Positions 57,601 to 64,000 of a DNA stretch of 64,000 nt are shown in pieces. The position numbers were made by a program, and so were the translations under genes. The stretch covers positions 9,217,167 to 9,281,166 of the forward strand of contig NC_065547.1 of the NCBI RefSeq assembly GCF_022605725.1. The letters run 5' to 3'. The DNA is from Anthonomus grandis grandis. Taxonomy: Eukaryota > Arthropoda > Insecta > Coleoptera > Curculionidae. The notes beneath the pieces are model-generated. The model did no database searches. It saw nothing but the letters and a program-made list of their open reading frames with translations, and had not been told where the DNA came from. Within the stretch, counting starts at the first letter, position 1. Every line of letters starts with the position of its first letter.

Positions 57601-59431
57601 TAGATCGGACCGGTAGAAGCCGAGATATTGACCTCCAAAGTTTGGGTTTTTTCGTTTTTCGGGTATACCCCCCGTATCGATTTTTTCACCAATTTTTTTT
57701 TTTTTCGAAATCGAACTTACTATACCAGCGTCTTCTTTAGACCACCTACATTACGAAAATACCGGGTTATAGCGAGATTCGAGCAGAACTAACTGAATGA
57801 CAGCACTTTGAAAATTTGGAAAAAGTCATTTTTCGACCCCGTTTTTGAGGCCAAAAATGCGCTTCAAAAATGCGATATCTCAGCTACTATCAGAGGTACG
57901 ACCTTAGGTATGGTTTCGTTGGATTCAGAAAGACAAAACTAAGACAAAACCGTTGGAATTTTCTAGATCGGACCGGTAGAAGCCGAGATATATTGACCTC
58001 CAAAGTTTGGGTTTTTTCGTTTTTCGGGTATACCCCCGTATCGATTTTTTTCACCAATTTTTTTTTTTTCAAAATCGAACTAACTATACCAGCGTCTTCT
58101 TTAGACCACCTACATTACGAAAATACCGGGTTATAGCGAGATTCGAGCAGAACTAACTGAATGACAGCACTTTGAAAATTTGGAAAAAGTCATTTTTCGA
58201 CCCCGTTTTTGAGGCCAAAAATGGGCTTCAAAAATGCGATATCTCAGCTACTATCAGAGGTACGACCTTAGGTATGGTTTCGTTGGATTCAGAAAGACAA
58301 AACTAAGACAAAACCGTTGGAATTTTCTAGATCGGACCGGTAGAAGCCGAGATATTGACCTCCAAAGTTTGGGTTTTTTCGTTTTTCGGGTATCGATTTT
58401 TTTCACCAAAAATTTTTTTTTGCGAAACCGAACTAACTGTACCAGCGTCTTCTTTAGACCACCTACATTACGAAAATACCGGGTTATAGCGAGATTCGAG
58501 CAGAACTAACTGAATGACAGCACTTTGAAAATTTGGAAAAAGTCATTTTTCGACCCTGCTTTTGAGGCCAAAAATGGGCTTCAAAAATGCGATATCTAAG
58601 CTACTGTCAGAGATTCGACCTTGCATATGGTCTCGTTGGATTGAGAAAGACAAAACTAAGACAAAACCGTTAGAATTTTCCAGATCGGATAGGTAGAAGC
58701 CGAGATATTGACCTCCAAAGTTTGGGTTTTTTCGTTTTTCGGGTATACCCCCCCGTATCGATTTTTTCAGCAATTTTTTTTTTTTTCGAAATCGAACTAA
58801 CTATACCAGCGTCTTCTTTAGACCACCTACATTACGAAAATACCGGGTTATAGCGAGATTCGAGCAGAACTTACTGAATGACAGCACTTTGAAAATTCGG
58901 AAAAAGTCGTTTTTCGACCCCGTTTTCGAGGCCAAAGATGGGCCTCAAAAATGCGATATCTCAGCTACTATCAGAGCTACGACCTTAGGGATGGTTTCGT
59001 TGGATTCAGAAAGACAAAAATAAGACAAAACCGTTGGAATTTTCCAGATCGGACTGGTAGAAGCCGAGATATTGACCTCCAAAGTTTGGGTTTTTTCGTT
59101 TTTCGGGTATACCCCCCGTATCGATTTTTTTCACCAAAATTTTTTTTTTTTAGAAATCGTACTAACTATACCAGCGTCTTCTTTAGACCACCATTATGAA
59201 AATACCGGGTTATAACGAGATTCGAGCAGAACTAACTGAATGACAGCACTTTGAAAATTTGGAAAAAGTCATTTTTCGACCCTGCTTTTGAGGCCAAAAA
59301 TGGGATTCAAAAATGCGATATCAGCTACTGTCAGAGCTTCGACCTTGCATATGGTCTCGTTGGATTCAGAAAGACAAAACTAAGACAAAACCGTTGGAAT
59401 TTTTCAGATCGGACCGGTAGAAGCCGAAGAA
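45643..59431 (+). repeat. Satellite array, about 39 monomers of about 361 bp
   Basis: The landmark GTTGGATT(C)AGAAAG recurs about 39 times from 45650 to 59358, mean spacing about 361 bases. Most spacings are 343-369; one monomer (46725-47037) is 312 because a block around the C-run is missing. All monomers are head to tail. Conserved blocks include AGATCGGACCGGTAGAAGCC, GAGATATTGACCTCCAAAG, a variable C-run and T-run, CGTCTTCTTTAGACCACC and ATGACAGCACTTTGAAAA. Variants repeat in longer cycles, for example the shortened GCGATATCAGAGC at 47722 and 50962. Repeated open frames of about 90 codons have no recognisable domain and result from monomer conservation. Confidence 0.95.
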
Positions 59432-59611
59432 CCTTCCGCAGCACTATCTCTACAAACTTCAAGCGGGATGGTTAATTTTAAGGACGTAACCAATCTTCAA
59501 AAAGTAATCCTCAGTATATCAGATCAACAAAATAAAAGTTTACTTGCCGTTACTGTCTCCGATCTGAGTTCCATTCCAGTAGAAAGAAAGAAAAAAAATG
59601 TGCTATATTAG
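59426..59611 (+). other. Open segment fused to the satellite's right edge, unrecognised
   Basis: From the break in the last monomer the frame reads EEPSAALSLQTSSGMVNFKD, VTNLQKVILSISDQQNKSLL and AVTVSDLSSIPVERKKK, then TAG next to a donor-like GTAAGA. Its amino-acid content looks protein-like, but no family was recognised. It may be an exon fragment of a transposon or of a host gene into which the satellite expanded. Confidence 0.25.
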
Positions 59612-59812
59612 GTAAGAATAATCTTGTGTACAAGCATCCTACAAGCTAAAAAAAAACAAAACAAAAATACAATTTCAAAACATGACAAAACAATGAACAA
59701 AATTAAACACAAGAAGACAAAACTTTTTGAGCATACTTGAATTAAAGATAATTATATAAAACAATCAATTACTAAATAAAGGTAAACTTGTTGACAAAAC
59801 TAGAGAAAAAAA

Positions 59813-59857
59813 CCTACACAGATCACATTACAACTGTTGTAATGTGATCTGTGTAGG
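59813..59857. repeat. 45-bp near-perfect palindrome
   Basis: Two 22-base arms, CCTACACAGATCACATTA... and its exact reverse complement, are separated by a single T at 59835. It directly precedes the hammerhead-like motif, whose 5' side (GTGTAGG) is the end of the right arm. Confidence 0.9.
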
Positions 59858-59905
59858 TCTAGGCCTGATGATGCTCCGACAGGAGCGAAACACGTGTAGC
59901 TTTTA
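59858..59905 (+). ncRNA. Hammerhead-ribozyme-like motif, Penelope-type
   Basis: CTGATGA (59865-59871), a T, a perfect 5-bp stem GCTCC-GACA-GGAGC (59873-59886), GAAA (59887-59890), a self-complementary CACGTG (59891-59896) and TA then GC. GGC before the core can pair with GCT after TA as stem I. This order is that of minimal type I hammerheads in the terminal repeats of Penelope-like elements. The extra T after CTGATGA departs from the canonical core, so cleavage is uncertain. No Penelope RT is present nearby. Confidence 0.45.
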
Positions 59906-59985
59906 AGCTTTTTTAAGAAATTATATAGATTGGATGAGACCGTGACTTTGTGTCCTTACCTTTGTTTTTGTTTTCGTTTGGTCTC

Positions 59986-60631
59986 TTAGAGAAAAATGGA
60001 TGATACGTTTCTAATTAACTTAGAGAGGGTAGACAAAATAGAAATGGGACGAAATTTACAAGGCTGATCCAAATCTCCACCCTTATGAAGAGGGATAACC
60101 ACTGCTTCTTTTAAACATGAAAGAAAAATGCCAATATGTAAAGAATTGTTTATGGCAGAAACTAAAGCATTTAATGCTGAATCAGGCAAAAAGAGTAACA
60201 ACCTCGAAGATATCCTATCAGCTCCAGATTATTTATGGTTTTTTGGGGCATTTGATTTCATTTTTTACTTCGGTAAGATCGACGGGATGAAAGAAAAATT
60301 AATGCTCAACCGACACTTGTTGAAGATAGTGTAAGGGATCAATGTTACTACGAATGCCCTTGAGCAAGATATTAGGTATATCACAATAATAGTCAGGTCT
60401 TAACTCCGGTTCAGATACTTTTCTATGGCAATGTCTAAAATCATTATTAATCGACCAACACTCTCTTTGCCTATTTGATGACATATTTAAGCGATCCCTA
60501 TAATAATTAGATTTTGCTGCTTTAATTGTTTTTCTGTACAGACTACGGTATTTCTGATGATATACAAGGATATTTTCATTTGTGGTATATTTGCACAATT
60601 TAGTTAAAAAACGGACCATCCATAGGACCAT
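59986..60631 (-). pseudogene. Non-LTR reverse transcriptase fragment (jockey superfamily)
   Basis: Minus-strand translation gives YHQKYRSLYRKTIKAAKSNY, YRDRLNMSSNRQRECWSIN and, after a degraded gap, LPDSALNALVSAINNSLHIG, FLSCLKEAVVIPLHKGGD and CKFRPISILSTLSKLI. These are the linker and fingers region of a jockey-type RT. It ends near 59990 before the palm domain. Confidence 0.7.
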
Positions 60632-60639
60632 TTATCTCA

Positions 60640-60987
60640 GGCCAGGGAAAGAGGAAGCCGAGAAAGCGTCACGGAACTACCGTGCTAAATTCTACTCTAA
60701 ATTTGGAGGAAGCAAAATCAAGAACTACACTCACAGTCGAAAATAAAAAAAGAGCTGCAACTAAAAAGGTATTTGTTGACACTGACTCTGAATCGGAAAA
60801 CAACCCATTCTTAATAGAAGACGACGAAGATTGTACTTGCATTTACTGTGTGGAAGAATTTAAAAGGTCAAAGGCAAAGGAAATTTGGCTGCAATGTTGT
60901 TCTTGCTCAAAATGGGCACAGACTGAGTGTGCTGGAGTCGACAAAAAAACTAAGACGTTTATTTGTGAACTGTGTTGCGATAATTAA
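60640..60987 (+). pseudogene. Transposase C-terminal tail with PHD-like zinc finger
   Basis: The frame reads GKRKPRKRHGTTVLNSTLNL, then a Lys-rich and acidic linker (VFVDTDSESENN) and a Cys cluster (CTCIYC, WLQCCSCSKWAQTEC, FICELC), ending at TAA 60985. This layout is typical of the C-terminus of pogo/Tigger-like DDE_1 transposases in insects; the catalytic part is missing. The Cys cluster resembles the tail of the transposase at 21192-23909, which suggests this domain is shared by unrelated transposases. Confidence 0.6.
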
Positions 60988-61204
60988 TTTTCTACAGAAA
61001 TTTTTGGCAATATTTAATAGGTATGTCATTTTATCCACTTAGGAGGGTAAAACGAACTTTTACCTTTTTAAATTAAATACTTTAAAATGAGAATTTCTTT
61101 TTGAGTTTTTTTAGTGATTTTTATTTTGGAAAATAGAGTAGAGATGCCTGTATTTTTTTGTTACTTTTCTAGAATTAAAATATTTTTTGTTCATGGACAA
61201 TTTT

Positions 61205-61595
61205 GAGTTTTCAAAACCCTATGTCATTTTGTACACCCTTCCCCTATTTCAATGGCTTGATCCCTTAATAACTCATAAGTACTCAATATTTCCATAAATA
61301 TATAATTAGGAGATATAGAATTTTCAAAATTGAAAATCCCCTCCAGGGCATTTTGGGTATCTGAAAAAATTACGTACTTATGGTGGTCTTGGGATTCTAA
61401 ACAATGCTTAAGGGGCCCATAGCCCAAAGGGGCCATATAGCCCAAAGTTGCACAGAGGAAATAGATACTTTATTTGGGAGTCTGAATTTTTTTAAATGTT
61501 TTTATTTCGGTAGAAAAAATCACACTCTGAGTTATTATTTATTATAGAACCATCAATGTATATTTGCTCACAACCTTGCCAACTATTTTTTTAGA
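61205..61595 (-). pseudogene. RNase H fragment of a non-LTR element
   Basis: Minus-strand blocks QIYIDGS (first Asp, about 61575), TLGYMAPLGY and KYVIFSDTQNALEGI (third acidic motif, about 61360), then YIFMEILSTYELLRDQ, match the RNase H domain of I/R1/Loa-like elements. It is isolated, with stops. Confidence 0.6.
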
Positions 61596-63204
61596 CTTTT
61601 TAGACAAACTGTGTATTATTTCTGAACATTTAACAGTACTTTTTTTAAATAAATATTTATAAATTTTACAGTTGATCTATTCATTGACGATATTCATGAT
61701 CAGTTTTATTCACTGATGTCATATGACCTAAAAATCGTATGACCAATGTCCGTCGTCATCTTAAGGCGTAAAATGCCCAGAAACCTTCTCATCAATAATC
61801 TTATAGAAATATAATTATGAAAATTATAACTGAAGTGCAAAAAAAAAACAGATGACAGGCTGATTCCAAAATGGCAGATAGACACCATTATGAAGACCAA
61901 AATAAAAAAGCGGCCATGTGAACTGTCGTTTTAACGTTAAATCATATTTTAAGGTCCAAATGAAGTAAAATTTGCATCTGTGTTTATATAATGACCCTTT
62001 GTATGATGTTAGAGCATCTCGAATCAGATTTCCTTTAACGGTCTAATTTAATGTCGTAGAGCGAAAGCTGGACAAAGTGGATTCGGTGTTTTCAAAGGAA
62101 ATGTTATTAAGGGCGACACAGCGTTGCTGTGGCAACTTAATAGACAGTTTTTAGTCTTTAATGAGGAAATGCAATAGGATAATAATATGTGTAATTTAAA
62201 GTTTCCATGTGGCTAGGTACGCACAGTGGTGCAAATTAAAATTTTACGAGGCAAAAGTAGTCAAATTTTCTTCTAATTAGGGTTTTTAGAGAGGTGTTTT
62301 GGAGAATCGCTGTAGGCCTGCTTTATGTCAAGTTTAAAAGAGAGTACAAGGGGCGATGCGCTGACTCAACTTTTCGGAAGAATATTTTTGCGATTTCCAG
62401 ACAGTTGAGTCATTTTTGCTAGTTGGCAAAGAGCTCCAAGTTACCATTCTACAGGTTCTAATTTAGTTGTCACAGTTCTTTTTGCCTGTCGGCAAAGAAT
62501 ATAAAGATTAAGGTTTAACAGCTTGGAAAAATAGTCTCGTTTTTTCGAGGCAATTGAATCCCTTAAGACAAAAAGAGTGCAGGGACAGCTCTAATCTCTA
62601 ATTCAACTGCCTGGAAAAATAATTTTGCATCATCCAGGAAGTTCAGCCAATTTAGTCAGCCCACAAGGAGAGTACAGCAATAGTGGCATTTATCCAATTT
62701 CTAGTTTATGAAAAATTATGTGGCGCGCGCACGGCTAATTGAGTGGCCTCTGGTTTATTTCATGTGGTGTTCTTTATCGTTGAACACATTTATTTTTATT
62801 ATAATTTTTTTTGTCTGTTTAGCGAAAAATAGTTAGTTTTAAAGAATTTAAAGTATGTTAAAGTTGGTCTAGCTTCCCATTGCATCTACAGAAAACGGAT
62901 ATTTCCAAAAAAACAAGATACTTATACAATTTTCGATATTGTCAAATTTATTTTAAGGTTACGGATTTTAGCGGATCGAAAAAACGGTCGTTATATTAGT
63001 GTGGAAAAAATAATCACTGTTGGTTCAATGACATACTTTATTTTACACTTAAAATATAGGACTAAACAAAATCGTAATGCTAAATATAAGGACATAATAT
63101 GGTGTTTTTTTATACGGCAGTCAACACAAGAAGACACTGAAATTAATATCGGTGCTCTTCTCTCCCGACTTCTAATTCGCCAATAGATAGGCCTAATATG
63201 CCTA
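61596..63204. other. Unassigned sequence with three degenerate 45-bp dyad units
   Basis: No gene recognised. At about 62367, 62517 and 62602 a similar unit recurs: CAACT, CTGGAAAAATA, a T-rich middle, and TCCAGxCAGTTGA. The open frame at 63001-63186 has no domain. Confidence 0.4.
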
Positions 63205-64000
63205 TACAGGGTGTTTCAGAACTATGGGATCAAACTTCTGGAGGTTGTTCAGTGTAACAGAAGAATCCATTTGAGTATAGGAACCCATGTCCGGAAATGC
63301 GTCACTACGCAACTACGACCCTAAGACGCGTTAAAATTTATAAAAAACATTAATTACCTAAATAGGATCTGCTGCATTTATTTTTACCTTTTGTACATGA
63401 TACCATAACAACAATTGTTTAAAATCAACGCTTATCAATGTCAATTCACAATGTCATGTTAAGAAAAATTGTATAGCTTACAATTTTTAAAAATTTATTG
63501 CTAATAATGGAAAACTTTATCAATCAAGAATTGGCGGATATGCATTTGGCATACGGAGCAACAAACTGCAATGCACGAGCAGCATCGCGATTGTATCATG
63601 AACGTTATCCCGAACGACAGCATCCTGGATACAAAAAGTTTATTGCGGTTTATTGGCGGCTCGCTGAGACAGGCATGTTTAAGACTAAGATGCATGATAC
63701 TGGTGTTACTCAAACCGTAAGAACGGTCGAATTTGAAGAAGAGGTGCTTCAGCGAGTTGCCGATAAACCATCAAATAGCACACGTGACGTCGCTAAGAAT
63801 ATGAATACGAGTAACGCTTCTGTCTGGCGGGTACTACACGAGCAATAACTTTATCCTTACCACTTCCAGAAAGTTCAAGGTATGACTGCGGCCGATTATC
63901 ATCCAAGAGTTCAATTCAAGAAAGATGGAATCTGGATCACATCATTGCACAACCAAATTTTTTACGATATGTTTTGTGGACTGATGAAGCTTCTTTCACA
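63205..64000 (+). mobile_element. Mariner-like element, 5' part, runs off the window
   Basis: It starts with TACAGGGTGTTTCAGAAC, the terminus type also seen at 32477, 37127 and 38555. The transposase begins at about 63507. The 3' end lies beyond the window. Confidence 0.65.
63507..64000 (+). pseudogene. Mariner-like transposase, N-terminal part, broken
   Basis: The likely start is ATG 63507 (MENFINQELADMHLAYG); an alternative in-frame ATG lies 9 bases upstream. The helix-turn-helix part reads RAASRLYHERYPERQ, FIAVYWRLAETGMFK and STRDVAKNMNTSNASVWRVL. A TAA at 63846 replaces a likely Gln codon, since LYPYHFQKVQGMTAADYHPR continues in the same frame. A shift near 63918 leads to LDHIIAQPNFLRYVLWTDEA, carrying the first catalytic Asp at the window edge. 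Confidence 0.8.

Noticed and set aside
45643..59431. CRISPR-like array
   Set aside because: Monomers are about 361 bp and repeat over their whole length with no unique spacers, in a eukaryotic setting. It is a satellite.
45645..59475. More than a dozen similar open frames of 60-108 codons in the satellite as a gene family
   Set aside because: They repeat once per monomer, contain long T-run-encoded Phe stretches, shift length with C- and T-run changes, and have no start context or domain. They are a by-product of monomer conservation.

Overview
This window is nuclear DNA from an arthropod, most likely an insect and perhaps a beetle. The evidence is AT-rich sequence, spliced genes, and a dense mix of transposon classes: R4-type, Loa-type and jockey/CR1-type non-LTR elements, DIRS, Ty3/gypsy, Harbinger, piggyBac, Transib, P and mariner. 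Nothing bacterial is present. The beetle guess is inference; the sequence alone does not prove the order.

Host content is small. Two minus-strand exons (25187-25329 and 8801-9106) join in phase and encode TM2 to the start of TM5 of a rhodopsin-family, peptide-type GPCR. The roughly 16 kb intron between them, and probably the flanking introns, hold the transposon nest. Exons for TM1 and for TM5-TM7 were not found.

Layout from left to right:
- 1-7500: a decayed R4/Dong-like retrotransposon split by a 5.3 kb Loa-type element with a poly(A) tail and a 9 bp target duplication.
- 8801-9106: GPCR exon.
- 10184-13199: a minus-strand DIRS element whose tyrosine recombinase is cut off.
- 14055-17280: a jockey/CR1-type remnant split by a rearranged Harbinger element.
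- 17400-19480: a gypsy integrase followed by a run of dyad-symmetric GATC repeats.
- 19660-24865: a minus-strand RT remnant split by a 4.2 kb DDE transposon with an ACAT duplication and repeated subterminal motifs.
- 25187-25329: GPCR exon.
- 26100-31203: a piggyBac copy lacking its catalytic centre, with a 3 kb Transib element inserted in its 3' subterminal repeats. The Transib ends look like 23- and 13-spacer recombination signal sequences.
- 31370-39625: a fold-back element, mariner remnants and MITEs, and the 5' half of a P element.
- 40988-44031: a 3 kb jockey/CR1-type copy with an open reading frame and a 15 bp target duplication.
- 45623-59431: a 13.8 kb satellite of about 39 monomers of about 361 bp, starting at a perfect hairpin.
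- 59432-64000: a 45 bp palindrome beside a hammerhead-like motif, RT and RNase H fragments, a transposase zinc-finger tail, and the 5' part of a mariner element that runs off the window.

None of the transposons looks able to move by itself, because each transposase or polymerase is broken or internally deleted. Several nesting events can be read at base resolution from target-site duplications, which gives a relative age order: Loa is younger than R4, Transib younger than piggyBac, and the ACAT-flanked DDE element younger than the RT remnant. Codes and families were recognised by eye from translated motifs; no database search was run.
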